The notes under the pieces are model-generated. The model was given only the letters and a program-made list of their open reading frames with translations. It did no database searches and was not told the DNA's origin. A stretch of DNA of 64,000 nucleotides from Patulibacter minatonensis DSM 18081. GTDB lineage: Bacteria; Actinomycetota; Thermoleophilia; Solirubrobacterales; Solirubrobacteraceae. A program made the position numbers and the translations under genes. Positions 32,703-41,531 of the stretch are shown here, piece after piece; the first letter of the stretch is position 1; each line of letters starts with the position of its first letter. Where the stretch lies: NCBI RefSeq assembly GCF_000519325.1, contig NZ_KI912613.1, positions 1,881,990-1,945,989 of the forward strand. The letters are read 5' to 3'.

Positions 32703-32836
32703 GGTCAAGAGTGCCAGCGCGAAGCCCCGGCTCGCTGGCCGGCAACCCTCCACCGCGGTGGGGTGCCCCGGGTGAACGACCAGGCCGCGCAGGCCGACGG
32801 AGTCCTGCGCACGCAAGCGCGGACCCTCACGGGTCC
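32703..32836 (+). promoter_or_regulatory. SAM-IV riboswitch
   Basis: The sequence follows the SAM-IV consensus almost base for base. P1 is GGTC (32703-32706) with GACC (32778-32781). P2 is GCCAGCG (32713-32719) with CGCTGGC (32733-32739). The conserved GGCAACCCTCC is followed by P3, CCACC/GGTGG (32750-32761), and then GGGGTGCCCCGGGTGA. P5 is GCGCAGG (32787-32793) with CCTGCGC (32804-32810), followed by the ACGCAAGCGCGG tail that forms the SAM-IV pseudoknot. A 6-bp hairpin GGACCC/GGGTCC (32821-32836) lies between it and the GGAG ribosome binding site, so control is probably at translation. SAM-I is less likely because of the P5/pseudoknot tail. Confidence 0.9.
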
Positions 32837-32855
32837 CGGACCACACGGAGACCCC

Positions 32856-34286
32856 ATGAGCACGATCGAGACCACCGCCCCGCACGCCGTCGACGCCCGC
32901 CGCGCCGAGGACCCGCGCGCCGACCGCACCCAGCCGTCCGCTGCCGACCTGCCGCTCCTGCCCGTCGTCGGCGGCGACCTGCGGGTCCCGCTGCTCGACG
33001 GCAGCACGGTCCGTTTCGCGAACCTCGACTACGCCGCGACCGCCCCGGCGCTCCAGACCGTCGCCGACCGCGTCGCGAAGGTCCTCCCGTTCAGCGGCAG
33101 CGTCCACCGCGGTGCCGGGCTGCCGTCGCAGGTCAGCTCTGCGCTCTACGAGGCCGCCCGCCGCCGCGTCGGGCAGGCGCTCGGTGCCCGCCCCGAGGAC
33201 CACGTCGTGTTCACGCGCAACACGACCGAGGCGACGAACCTCCTCGCCTCCTGCGTCCCCGCCACGGGCGACGTCGTGACGCTCGACCTCGAGCACCACG
33301 CCAACCTCCTCCCGTGGCACCGCGCCGGCACCGGCCACCGGTACGTCGAGCACGCCGACACGATCGACGCGACCTTCGACCGCCTCGAGGCCGAGCTCCG
33401 CCGCCGCCCCGTCGCGCTCCTCGCGCTGACCGGCGCCTCGAACGTCACGGGCGAGCTCCTCCCGGTCGAGCGCGCCGCCGACCTGGCCCACGCCCACGGC
33501 GCGCGCCTCTTCGTCGACGCCGCCCAGCTCGCGCCGCACCGGGCCATCGCCCTGCGCGACCTCGGCGCCGACTACCTGGCGCTCTCCGGCCACAAGCTCT
33601 ACGCCCCGTACGGCAGCGGCGTCCTCGTCGGCCGTGCGGACTGGCTCGACGCTGGGGAGCCGTACCTCGCCGGCGGCGGCGCCGTCCGCGAGGTCACGAC
33701 CTCGTCCGTCGAGTGGGCGAGCGGCCCGGCCCGCCACGAGGCCGGCACCCCGAACCTCGTCGGCGCCGCCGCGATCGCCGCCGCGTTCGAGGCGCTCGGT
33801 GCCCTGGAGGACGACGCGCGCGAGTCCCACGAGGAGGCGCTCCGCCGTCGGGTGCTGGACGGCATCGCCGGGATCGACGGCGTCGAGGCGCTCCGGATCT
33901 GGGAGGGCGACGGCGAGGCGATCGGCGTCGTCGCGTTCGCCGTCGAGGGCTACGCGCCCGGCCACGTCGGCGCGTACCTCTCCGCCGAGCACGGCATCGG
34001 GGTCCGCGACGGCCGCTTCTGCGCGCACCCGCTGCTCGCCCGCTTCGGCCGCCCCGAGGGCGCGCTGCGCGCGAGCTTCGGCGTCGGCTCCCGCACCGAG
34101 GACGCCGACCGCCTCGTCGAGGCCCTCCGCCGCCTGGTCGACGAGGGCCCGCGGCACTTCTACTGCGAGACCGCCGGCGGCTGGGTCCCCGAGCGCGACA
34201 CCCGCGACCTCGCCGCCTGGACCGGTCTGGACCTCGGCCTCGAGGGCGCGGCCCCGGCGACGCGCTCGCCCTGCGGCAACGGCTAG
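32856..34286 (+). CDS. Class-V aminotransferase / cysteine desulfurase-like PLP enzyme under SAM control
   Basis: A 476-residue PLP-dependent fold-type I enzyme of the SufS/Csd branch. It has the substrate loop FANLDYAATAPALQTVADRV, VVFTRNTTEATNLLASCVPA (PLP phosphate), LDLEHHANLLPWHRAG (His stacking on PLP), FVDAAQLAPHRAIALRDLGA (Asp and Gln), and the Schiff-base Lys in YLALSGHKLYAPYGSGVLVG. The C-terminal domain has GRFCAHPLL, where a desulfurase would carry its catalytic Cys. The 40-residue N-terminal extension is unusual. The SAM-IV riboswitch implies a role in sulfur or methionine supply. Exact reaction unknown. Its TAG stop overlaps the TAG of the convergent gene in a CTAG. Confidence 0.85.
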   Translation: MSTIETTAPHAVDARRAEDPRADRTQPSAADLPLLPVVGGDLRVPLLDGSTVRFANLDYAATAPALQTVADRVAKVLPFSGSVHRGAGLPSQVSSALYEAARRRVGQALGARPEDHVVFTRNTTEATNLLASCVPATGDVVTLDLEHHANLLPWHRAGTGHRYVEHADTIDATFDRLEAELRRRPVALLALTGASNVTGELLPVERAADLAHAHGARLFVDAAQLAPHRAIALRDLGADYLALSGHKLYAPYGSGVLVGRADWLDAGEPYLAGGGAVREVTTSSVEWASGPARHEAGTPNLVGAAAIAAAFEALGALEDDARESHEEALRRRVLDGIAGIDGVEALRIWEGDGEAIGVVAFAVEGYAPGHVGAYLSAEHGIGVRDGRFCAHPLLARFGRPEGALRASFGVGSRTEDADRLVEALRRLVDEGPRHFYCETAGGWVPERDTRDLAAWTGLDLGLEGAAPATRSPCGNG

Positions 34287-34741
34287 TACCGCTTCTTCAG
34301 CTTGACCGTCTTCGTGACGGTCGCGGTGTTGCCGGCCGTGTCCTTCAGGGACAGGGTCAGCGTGGCGGAGACCTTCGAGCCCTTCTTGATCTTGATGAGC
34401 TTCTTGACCGCGCTGTCGCTGCCGCGCGGGATGGTCTGCTCGACGAAGCCGCCGCCGGAGTTGTAGAGGTCGCCGGCGCGGATCGACTTCGCCGCGACGA
34501 TCGACTTGCCCTTGCTCTTGACGACGAGCTTCGCCGTGTAGGTGAGGTCCTCGCTCGGGTCGGCGCTGAAGACGATGCCCTGGCCGAGCACCGAGTCGAT
34601 CGTGTTCAGCGTCGTGTTGATCTTCAGCACGGCGCTCGGGGGCGTCGTGTCCGGGGTCGTGGGGGCTGGGTCCTGGGCGAGGGCGACCGCCGGGACGAGG
34701 AGGACGGCGCCGGCGGCGGCGAGGAGCGGGTTCTTGAGCAC
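34283..34741 (-). CDS. Small secreted Ig-like protein
   Basis: A 152-residue exported protein. Signal peptide KNPLLAAAGAVLLVPAVALA is followed by a Pro/Thr linker (QDPAPTTPDTTPP) and a domain of alternating strands (AVLKINTTLNTIDSVLGQGI, KLVVKSKGKSIVAAKSIRAG, GSKVSATLTLSLKDTAGNTA) ending in TVTKTVKLKKRY. The D-T-A-G-N-T-A-T-V-T pattern is typical of bacterial Ig-like repeats. GTG 34741 is the start that gives a proper signal peptide. Function unknown. Its stop shares four bases with the stop of the convergent aminotransferase gene. Confidence 0.75.
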   Translation of the reverse strand: MLKNPLLAAAGAVLLVPAVALAQDPAPTTPDTTPPSAVLKINTTLNTIDSVLGQGIVFSADPSEDLTYTAKLVVKSKGKSIVAAKSIRAGDLYNSGGGFVEQTIPRGSDSAVKKLIKIKKGSKVSATLTLSLKDTAGNTATVTKTVKLKKRY

Positions 34742-34816
34742 GGGCGGATCCTGCACGGCGTGGGCCCGCGGCACGACCGGGTGGGGACCCGGGTGTTTTG
34801 GCGGGCGCGCGCTGGC

Positions 34817-34945
34817 GTGGTCGGGTCCTCGGCGCAGATCGCCGACCGGCTGCGCGAGTATCTCGACGCGAGCCTCGACCACCTCGTGCTCCACGGCTCG
34901 TCCCCGAGCCGGCTGCGCCCGGTCGCCCGCGCCACCCCGCCGGCG
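34817..34945 (+). pseudogene. C-terminal fragment of an LLM-class flavin oxidoreductase
   Basis: In the gap between two minus-strand genes, the plus strand encodes VVGSSAQIADRLREYLDASL followed by DHLVLHGSSPSRLRPV. This is the typical end of luciferase-like monooxygenases (G-x-P-E-Q-I-A-D-R-L-R-x-Y-x-D-A-G-x-D-H). No N-terminal part, start codon or ribosome binding site is present, so it is a leftover of about 40 codons. A complete member of the same superfamily lies at 60.5-61.5 kb. Confidence 0.6.
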
Positions 34946-34981
34946 CGGTGGACCTGGCGGCGCGGTGAGGCCCCGGGCAGG

Positions 34982-35026
34982 CCGATGCTGCGTTGTCGTC
35001 GCGGAGCGACGCGAACGCAGCATCGG
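34982..35026. repeat. Long imperfect hairpin in a gene-poor gap
   Basis: Two 21-nt arms (34982-35002 and 35006-35026) pair over 13 bp, then a 2-nt mismatch, then 6 bp, around a GGA loop. It sits after the LLM fragment and outside any supported gene. It could be a terminator of the lost gene or a mobile palindromic element; no second copy is seen in this window. Confidence 0.6.
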
Positions 35027-35080
35027 TCGGCACCGGCAGCGACCGTCGCCCTGACCGCGACTCCGGCACCGATCCCGGCC

Positions 35081-35110
35081 GCGGCGCCCGCCCGATCGGG
35101 CGGGCGCCGC
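35081..35110 (-). terminator. Palindromic terminator after phoX
   Basis: A perfect 30-bp palindrome (15-bp arms meeting at position 35095/35096), 27 nt beyond the stop of the minus-strand phosphatase gene. Confidence 0.75.
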
Positions 35111-35137
35111 CTGCCGACGCGTCGGGCGCCCGCTCGC

Positions 35138-37516
35138 CTACCGGATCCGGAACGCGTCGCTGCGCCGGACGAGCTTCGGGGTGCCGTCGGACGGGCGGAC
35201 CTCGAGGATCACCCGGGCGCGGAGCGTCTTCCCGCGCCGCGTCCGCAGCAGGGCGCGCGCGACGGCGCCCGGCCGCAGCCGGACCTCGTGGGCGCCGGCG
35301 CCCACGGTGCGCCGCGACGTCACGGCGGTGATCGTGCGGGCCCGCGAGCGGCCCGCGCGGGGGAGCGCGATCTCCAGGCGGACCTCGACCCGGGAGGCCT
35401 CGCGGACTCGGATGCTCGCGGTGACGCCCTTCGACGTCAGCGTCGCCGCGCGGACCGTCTCGGGCACGTCGACGGTCGTCCTCCCCGTCGGGCCGGGCGT
35501 CCCGCCACCACCCCCACCGGCGGGCGGGGGCGTCGTCGGCGGGATCGTCGTGCTGCCGCCCGGCGCGCTGCCGCCCGGGGTACCGCCGCCGCCCGTGTCG
35601 GGCTGCTGGACGCGCGTGATCGCGACCGTCGACGGACGCGGGAGCGCCGGGGCGGTGCCGCCGCCCTTGCTGCCGTCGGGCCACCAGCTCGTGTAGGTCG
35701 CGGGCTGCCCGTACGTCGCGTTGGCCGGGCCGGTCTCCTCGCCCGGGTGCTGGACGTTGACGAACAGCGTCGAGCCGTCGGTCGAGAAGTACGGGCCGGT
35801 GCCCTCGGCCTCGATCGGCATGTTCGCGAAGCGGTACGCGATGCCGGCGTTCGGGCCCGAGCGCGGGATCATGAACACGGCGTTGTTGCCGTGGTACGCG
35901 TAGTAGGCCTTCTGGCTGGAGCTGCCCTTCAGCGAGCTCGACGAGATGTCGGTGACGACCCAGAGGTTGTTGGAGTCGTCGAAGACGAGGTTGTCGCAGG
36001 ACGAGAAGCCCTGCTCGCCGACGTCGTCACGGCCGGTCTGGCCGCCCTCGGCGTAGTCCTCCCACGTGAACGTCGCGGCGGTCGGGTCGTTGTTCTGCTC
36101 GCGCAGCTTGCGGACCGCGCCGTGCTGGTCGTTGACGGACGAGTTGTTCGTGAACGACACGTAGACGGTGCCGTCGACGTCGACCTCGACGTCCTCCGGG
36201 CGGTTCGTGGCGAAGTACTTGTCGTAGTCGGTGCCGAACCTCTTGCGGAGGTGCGCGGCGGTGTCGACGAGCTCCGACTCGGCCACGAGGACCCACTCGC
36301 CGGTGCCGGACGTGGCCGTCAGCAGGCCGGAGCCGTCGGCGTTCTTGAAGCGGCGGCGGCCCTCCGGGGACCACTTCGCGACGTAGAGCTGGCCTTCGGT
36401 GAGGATCTTCAGGTTCTCCTCGCGGCGGCCCGCGACGAACTTCCGGCTCGAGACGAACTTGTAGACGCCCTCGTTGGCCTTGTCGTCACCCATGTAGAGC
36501 ACGAAGCGCTTGCCGGCGACGTGCCGGAACGCGGTGTTCTCGTGGCGGAACCGGCCCAGCGCGGTGTGCTTGCGCGGCGTCGAGGACGGGTCGTAGGGGT
36601 CGTGCTCGACGACCCAGCCGTAGTTCGCGTGCGTCGTCTGGAGGTAGGTCCCGCCCCAGCCGTAGGTGAAGCCGCCGGGCGCCGGCACGGGGCCGTAGTC
36701 CTGGTAGTTCTCCTCGCAGGACAGGGTGGTGCCCCACGGGGTCGTGCCGCCGGAGCAGTTGGCGATCGAGCCGTCGATCTGGTTCGGGCGGTCGGCGCTC
36801 TGGCCGACACGGACGAGGGTGCCGTCGGGCAGTGCGGCCGCGGCGGCGCCGCGCAGCGGGCCGGTGACGTCGCACGCGGGCGAGTCGCCGGAGATCCTGC
36901 GGTTGTACGGCGACGGCGAGACGACCTGCCACAGGCCGTCCGCGTCGCGACGGACGTGGACGATCGAGTTGCCGACCGACGCCTTCTCGAGCGCGATGTC
37001 CCCCGCCGTCTTCGTCGCGGCCGTGGTGTGGCCGTGCTGGAAGAACGGGCCCGGGTACTCGTGGTTGACGAACAGCAGGGCCTCCTCGGGCTTCCCGTCG
37101 ATCGGCAGGAACGCGAGGAAGTCGTTGTTGAACCCGTAGCGGTACGTCGTGCCGTCGGTGTTCGCGAACTCGTCGTCCCACGAGATGACGATGTCGGCGC
37201 GGTAGCCCTCGGGGACCTCGAACCGGTCGGCCGAGGACGCGGCGATCGCCCGGAAGTCGGAGAACGGCGTGGGCGGGCCGGCGGCGACGGCGCTGTCGCC
37301 CATCAGCGAGGTGGCGCCCGTGGCGTCGAGCGCGGCGGCGGCCATGGTGCTGGCGCCGGCGATCGCGACCCCGCGGACGAACCCGCGGCGGGTGTGGGAC
37401 GCCGGCGACGGCGCGTCGGAGGCGTCGGTCGTGTCGGTCGTGATCGGGGACCCGTGGAGGTCGCCGGTGAGGTCGTCGGCGTCGGTGCGTGCGGACGCGG
37501 CGTGCGGATCGGTCAT
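35138..37516 (-). CDS. phoX: PhoX-family alkaline phosphatase, Tat-exported
   Basis: A 792-residue PhoX-type phosphatase; the family uses calcium and iron to hydrolyse phosphomonoesters outside the cell. A twin-arginine signal (SHTRRGFVRGVAIAGASTMA) begins near residue 41. The catalytic part contains LLFVNHEYPGPF, TTPWGTTLSCEENYQDYGPV (conserved Cys-Glu-Glu region), YGWVVEHDPYDP, and GFSSCDNLVFDDSNNLWVVT, then VNVQHPGEET, all typical of the family. After a Gly/Pro-rich linker comes an extra C-terminal beta domain (VSLDG-like repeats absent; ASIRVREASRVEVRLEIALP), probably for surface attachment. No pho box was identified. Single gene with its own terminator. Confidence 0.92.
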   Translation of the reverse strand: MTDPHAASARTDADDLTGDLHGSPITTDTTDASDAPSPASHTRRGFVRGVAIAGASTMAAAALDATGATSLMGDSAVAAGPPTPFSDFRAIAASSADRFEVPEGYRADIVISWDDEFANTDGTTYRYGFNNDFLAFLPIDGKPEEALLFVNHEYPGPFFQHGHTTAATKTAGDIALEKASVGNSIVHVRRDADGLWQVVSPSPYNRRISGDSPACDVTGPLRGAAAAALPDGTLVRVGQSADRPNQIDGSIANCSGGTTPWGTTLSCEENYQDYGPVPAPGGFTYGWGGTYLQTTHANYGWVVEHDPYDPSSTPRKHTALGRFRHENTAFRHVAGKRFVLYMGDDKANEGVYKFVSSRKFVAGRREENLKILTEGQLYVAKWSPEGRRRFKNADGSGLLTATSGTGEWVLVAESELVDTAAHLRKRFGTDYDKYFATNRPEDVEVDVDGTVYVSFTNNSSVNDQHGAVRKLREQNNDPTAATFTWEDYAEGGQTGRDDVGEQGFSSCDNLVFDDSNNLWVVTDISSSSLKGSSSQKAYYAYHGNNAVFMIPRSGPNAGIAYRFANMPIEAEGTGPYFSTDGSTLFVNVQHPGEETGPANATYGQPATYTSWWPDGSKGGGTAPALPRPSTVAITRVQQPDTGGGGTPGGSAPGGSTTIPPTTPPPAGGGGGGTPGPTGRTTVDVPETVRAATLTSKGVTASIRVREASRVEVRLEIALPRAGRSRARTITAVTSRRTVGAGAHEVRLRPGAVARALLRTRRGKTLRARVILEVRPSDGTPKLVRRSDAFRIR

Positions 37517-37672
37517 GGGGCTCCTGCGTGAGGGGCGGGGCGCTGAGGGCGTCCCCGGACGACGGGAATGAGTCCCGTCCTGGCGCGTGAACGCTAAGCG
37601 GGCGCACGACCGGCGGTGTGAACGGACGGTGAGCGACGAGGAATCGGGTGGGCCGGACTACCGTGTCCGGCG

Positions 37673-39220
37673 ATGGCCCGCGCGACGCCCACCCCCGAGC
37701 GCGCCGACGTCGTGGTCGTCGGCGCCGGGTCCGCCGGGTGCGTCGTCGCCGCCCGGCTGGCCGAGGAGTCCGACCGCTCGGTGCTGCTGCTCGAGGCCGG
37801 GCCCGTGTTCGCGGACGAGGCGACCTACCCCGCCGACCTCCGCGACGAGCGCACGTTCCCGCAGGACCACCTCTGGCACTACGACGGGTTCCACCACGAG
37901 GACCTGGACGGTGTCGCATCGCCGATCGCCCGCGGGCGCGTGCTCGGCGGGTCGGGCGCGGTCAACGGGATGATCTGGCAGCGCGGGCTGCCTGAGGACT
38001 ACGACTCCTGGGGCGTTCCCGGGTGGGGCGCGGCCGACCTGGCGCCCGTGTTCGACCGCCTCGAACGCGACCTCGACCACGGGGACGCGACGGGGCGCGT
38101 GCCGGTGCGGCGGCTCGGCCGCGACCACTGGGCCCCGGCGCACGTGCGGTTCCACGACGCGCTGCGCGACCTCGGTGCTCCGGCGAACCCCGACCTGCTG
38201 CGGCCCGAGCACCAGGGGGTCGGGCCGTTCGCGCGCAACAGCGACGACGGACGGCGGATGGGGGCGGCGCTCGCGTACCTCCTGCCCGCGGCCGGCAGGC
38301 CGAACCTCGAGGTCCGGGGCGACGTCCAGGTCGTGCGGGTCGTCGTCCGGCACGGGCGGGCCGTCGGCGTCGACGTCCGGGAGGACGGGCGCGAGCGGCG
38401 GATCGCGGCCGGGCAGGTCGTGCTGTCCGCCGGCGCCGTGGAGACGCCCCAGCTGCTCGTGCACTCGGGCATCGGCGACGCGAGCGAGGTCCGGGCGCTC
38501 GGGATCGACGTCGCCGTCGACCTGCCGGGCGTCGGGCGCGGACTGCACGACCACCCGTCGGTCGTGTCCACCGTGCGGCTGCGGAAGGAGGTCCGCGCGT
38601 GGGACCTGCGGTGCCTCGTCGGGCACGTCCACACGTCCGCGCGCGCCGCGGCCGAGGGGCGTCGCAGCGATCTGCAGACGCTCGTGATGTCCGGGCCGTA
38701 CGTCGGCAACAACGGCGGGGCGCTGCCCCACGCGGCCGACCCGGAGATCGTGGACGTGGTCCAGAACCCGATCCTCTACGCGCCCGAGAGCCGCGGGCGG
38801 ATCGAGGTCGTGGGCGCCGACCCGGACGTCCGGCCCCGGATCCGCTACCGCTACCTCGAGGCGGAGATCGACCGGGAGCGCCTGCGCGAGGCGGTGCGCC
38901 GGACCGCCGACGTGTGGGCGTCCCCGGCGTTCGCGGAGCTGATCGCCGACGACGCGGGGGCGGCACCGCCGGACGTGCTGGACGACGACGCCCGCCTCGA
39001 CGCATGGGTCCGCGCGAACCTGCAGAGCACGCTCCACGGCTGCGGGACCTGCCGCATGGGGCCGGACGACGATCCGGGCGCCGTCGTCGACCCCGGCTGC
39101 CGGGTCCGCGGCGTCGACGGGCTCTGGATCGCCGACCTCTCGGTGATCCCGCGGGCCCCGTGCGCAGCGACGAACGCGACCGCGATGGCGGTGGGGGAGC
39201 AGGTGGCGGACCGCCTCTGA
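37673..39220 (+). CDS. GMC-family FAD-dependent oxidoreductase
   Basis: A 515-residue flavoenzyme of the glucose-methanol-choline family. FAD-binding motif ADVVVVGAGSAGCVVAARLA leads to LLLEAGP. PROSITE-like GMC motif 1 is RGRVLGGSGAVNGMIWQRGL. QVVLSAGAVETPQLLVHSGI (motif 2) and LPGVGRGLHDHPSV follow, and the C-terminal active-site region is TLHGCGTCRMGPDDD through LSVIPRAPCAATNATAMAVG. The catalytic His is probably the one in TLHGCGTC. It oxidises an alcohol of unknown identity. ATG 37673 lies 8 nt after TACCGT (37659-37664). Mycofactocin-linked MftG enzymes look similar, but no mft genes are present. Confidence 0.9.
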   Translation: MARATPTPERADVVVVGAGSAGCVVAARLAEESDRSVLLLEAGPVFADEATYPADLRDERTFPQDHLWHYDGFHHEDLDGVASPIARGRVLGGSGAVNGMIWQRGLPEDYDSWGVPGWGAADLAPVFDRLERDLDHGDATGRVPVRRLGRDHWAPAHVRFHDALRDLGAPANPDLLRPEHQGVGPFARNSDDGRRMGAALAYLLPAAGRPNLEVRGDVQVVRVVVRHGRAVGVDVREDGRERRIAAGQVVLSAGAVETPQLLVHSGIGDASEVRALGIDVAVDLPGVGRGLHDHPSVVSTVRLRKEVRAWDLRCLVGHVHTSARAAAEGRRSDLQTLVMSGPYVGNNGGALPHAADPEIVDVVQNPILYAPESRGRIEVVGADPDVRPRIRYRYLEAEIDRERLREAVRRTADVWASPAFAELIADDAGAAPPDVLDDDARLDAWVRANLQSTLHGCGTCRMGPDDDPGAVVDPGCRVRGVDGLWIADLSVIPRAPCAATNATAMAVGEQVADRL

Positions 39221-39232
39221 GCGGTCCGGTGA

Positions 39233-39520
39233 TCAGGCCCTGCGGCGCCCCGCGCCGCCTGCTCCTACACAGGCATCGTCCTCCTGCTGCTGGTCCTCCG
39301 CCACGGCGTAGCGCGTCGCGGGCCCGGTCCCGGTCCGCACCACGCGGCCGGTGTCCACCGCCTCGCCCAGGAACCGCGTCAGCTGCGCGGGCAGGCACCA
39401 CGGGTCCAGGCGGAGCGCGGTGCGCAGGCGTCGCGCCCCGAGCGGCACGCCGGCGCTCTGCAGGCACGCGACGAGGTCGTCGACCGTGACGTCCTCGAGC
39501 TGCCGGTGCGGCTCAGGCAC
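39233..39520 (-). CDS. Small hypothetical protein, possible winged-helix
   Basis: A 95-residue soluble protein. Residues 8-70 read as three helices and a beta hairpin (LEDVTVDDLVACLQSAGVPL, RRLRTALRLDPWCLPAQLTR, GRVVRTGTGPATRYAVAE), a layout that suits a winged-helix domain. The tail is Gly/Arg-rich. GTG 39520 has GGAGGGG 6 nt upstream. Its stop lies 12 nt from the convergent GMC gene. No family recognised; DNA binding is only a structural guess. Confidence 0.6.
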   Translation of the reverse strand: MPEPHRQLEDVTVDDLVACLQSAGVPLGARRLRTALRLDPWCLPAQLTRFLGEAVDTGRVVRTGTGPATRYAVAEDQQQEDDACVGAGGAGRRRA

Positions 39521-39725
39521 GACGACCCCTCCCGGGCGTGGCGGTCCGGCGGTCGCCCGGGGCCGGGACGCCCCTGGGTCGCATGGCTGTCTGGTGCCTC
39601 ATGACCCCTAGTCGGGGCGGGCGGCGGTGTTCCCCCCTGCGGATCGCGGGGGCGGGGTCAGCCTGCGCCGGCCTCGCTCTCCCGGCATACGACCGGGATC
39701 GCGCGGGACAGCTCCTCCGGCCGCG

Positions 39726-41210
39726 CTACCGCACGCTGCGCGTCGTCGACGTCGCCGCCGTCGTCCGCGTCGCCGCGATCGTCGTCGTCAGCCTCAGACC
39801 GCGCTTGCCGCGCGTCCTGAGCTTCGCGGTGAAGCGCCCGCCCTTGCCGACCTTCGCGGTGGCGGCGCTGACCTTCTTGCCCTTCGCGGTCAGACGCAGC
39901 GAGACCTTCGCGCCCTTGAGCTTCGCGGCGACGCTGCCCGAGACGACGACGCGGCCGCCGGAGCGCCGGGCGTCGACCTTCAGCGCCGCCTTCGGCTTCT
40001 TCGTGCCGTTGCCGGAGCCGGGCTTCGTCGTCCCGCCGCCGGGGCCGGAGGAGGCCGCGGTCCGCTCGACCGTCTCGCAGTTCGGGGAGACGACGTCCCC
40101 GGCGTCGGCGAGGACCTTGTCGGTGCCGACGCCGCAGTCGATCGTGTCGGCCTCGCCGTCGCGGGCGTCGATCGTGTCGTTGCCCTGCGGCAGCGAGCAC
40201 GACTCGAAGAGGCCGCAGTCGGGCGTGGCCTTGTCGGCGTAGACGACGTCCCGGCCGGGGCCCGGGGTGATCGTGTCGTTGCCGTAGCCGCCGTCGATGC
40301 GGTCGTCGCCGGCGCCCGCGTCGATCGTCTCGTCGCCGTTGCCGCCGGTCACCTCGTCGTTGCCGCCGAGGGTCGCGATCGTCGACGGGCCGAGGTCGAC
40401 GTTCGCGTAGATCTCGACCTGGTCGTCGGCGTCGGAGTAGCGGAACGAGCCGGAGACGTTCGACGTCTGGCGCTCGACGTTCCGGACGTCGTCGCCCTCG
40501 CCGGGCCGTCCGTCGTTGGCCTGGCCGTCGAGCGAGATCGCGATCGGGACGTTCCTGTCGCGCTGCGCGCTGGTCCATCCGGCGACGCGGTCGACGCCGG
40601 CACCGCCGTCGATGAGGTCGGCGAACGGGCCCTTGTTGCCCTCGTCGCCGTCCAGCGTGTCGTTGCCGTCGTCGCCGTAGAGGAGGTCGGTGCCGGCGTT
40701 CCCGTTCAGGACGTCGTCGCCGGCGCCGCCGTGGAGCTCGTCGGCGTCGTCGCCGCCCCGGAGCGTGTCGTTCCCCTCGTCGCCGAAGAGCACGCCGACG
40801 CCGGTGCCCTTGACCGGGGCCTTCAGCGTGTCGTCGCCCGCGCCGCCGTGGACCTCGACGCGGTTGGCGATCGTGTCGCCGCTGGGCTGGCTCGCGGTGT
40901 CGTTGCCGTCCCCCAGGTCGATCCGGATCGTGCCGATGACGCCGGTGCAGACGTAGGTCTCGTTGCCGGGCGTGCAGCGCGGGTCGTTCGCGAGGACGGT
41001 GTTGCCGTAGTCCCCGATGACGATGCCCTCGGTGCCGTACTCGCGGGAGTAGAAGACGCCGTTCTGCTCTCCCGGCGCGGCGGTGTAGGTGAGGTTCGGG
41101 CCGTCGAGCGTGACGGTGCCGGCGGATGCGGTCGCGGGGACGGCGAGCGCGGCGAGGCCGAGGACGACGGGGGCGGTGCGGCGCAGGGCGCGTGGTGCGG
41201 GGCGGGTCAC
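39726..41210 (-). CDS. Secreted RTX-type calcium-binding repeat protein
   Basis: A 494-residue exported protein. Signal peptide [20 protein letters not shown] is followed by glycine/aspartate nonapeptide repeats of the hemolysin type, e.g. [50 protein letters not shown] and [20 protein letters not shown], which bind calcium in a parallel beta-roll. A Gly/Thr linker and a basic beta domain ([32 protein letters not shown]) end the chain. No toxin or protease domain is present, so it is probably a surface or matrix protein. It is divergent from a second RTX protein of the same layout. Confidence 0.85.
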   Translation of the reverse strand: MTRPAPRALRRTAPVVLGLAALAVPATASAGTVTLDGPNLTYTAAPGEQNGVFYSREYGTEGIVIGDYGNTVLANDPRCTPGNETYVCTGVIGTIRIDLGDGNDTASQPSGDTIANRVEVHGGAGDDTLKAPVKGTGVGVLFGDEGNDTLRGGDDADELHGGAGDDVLNGNAGTDLLYGDDGNDTLDGDEGNKGPFADLIDGGAGVDRVAGWTSAQRDRNVPIAISLDGQANDGRPGEGDDVRNVERQTSNVSGSFRYSDADDQVEIYANVDLGPSTIATLGGNDEVTGGNGDETIDAGAGDDRIDGGYGNDTITPGPGRDVVYADKATPDCGLFESCSLPQGNDTIDARDGEADTIDCGVGTDKVLADAGDVVSPNCETVERTAASSGPGGGTTKPGSGNGTKKPKAALKVDARRSGGRVVVSGSVAAKLKGAKVSLRLTAKGKKVSAATAKVGKGGRFTAKLRTRGKRGLRLTTTIAATRTTAATSTTRSVR

Positions 41211-41531
41211 GGTGGTGCTCCTTCAGCGGGGTCGGTTGATGCACCGCAATCTGCTCGCCGGTCCCACCCCGCGCACCGGGACGGCACCCCGGAAACGACC
41301 CGGGTCCCGGCCGCCGGGGGGACCCCGGGAGGGAAAGGACGGGCACCGGGGCGGCCCGCGGACCCGTGTCGGTGGCGCGCCGGACGCCGGCCGGCGATCG
41401 GCCGGGGTGGAGCTCCCACCCCGGATCCGGGCGGGGCCGGGCCCCTCCCCGGGATCGTCCGCCCGGCTCCGGGGCGACTTCCGGGGTGGGCACCCGGTGT
41501 GGGGGACGACCCGCGAGCCGAGCATGGCGGC
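41211..41531. other. Divergent promoter region between two RTX genes
   Basis: 321 bp between divergent genes of the same family. It is extremely GC-rich with several short self-complementary runs of C and G, but I find no -10 box or palindrome that stands out. No supported gene. Confidence 0.4.

Noticed and set aside
35138..37516. Assigning the extra C-terminal domain of PhoX to a known cell-wall anchor
   Set aside because: No LPXTG, SLH or other anchor motif is visible; only a generic beta-rich domain can be supported.
32666..37531. A 1621-codon open frame on the plus strand
   Set aside because: It overlaps the SAM-IV riboswitch, the aminotransferase in another frame and the phoX gene on the other strand; only a short stretch near 34.8 kb resembles a real protein and is reported as a fragment.
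37673..39520. A mycofactocin locus (GMC dehydrogenase plus a small neighbouring gene)
   Set aside because: The small protein does not resemble MftA or MftB, and no radical-SAM or other mft gene is nearby.
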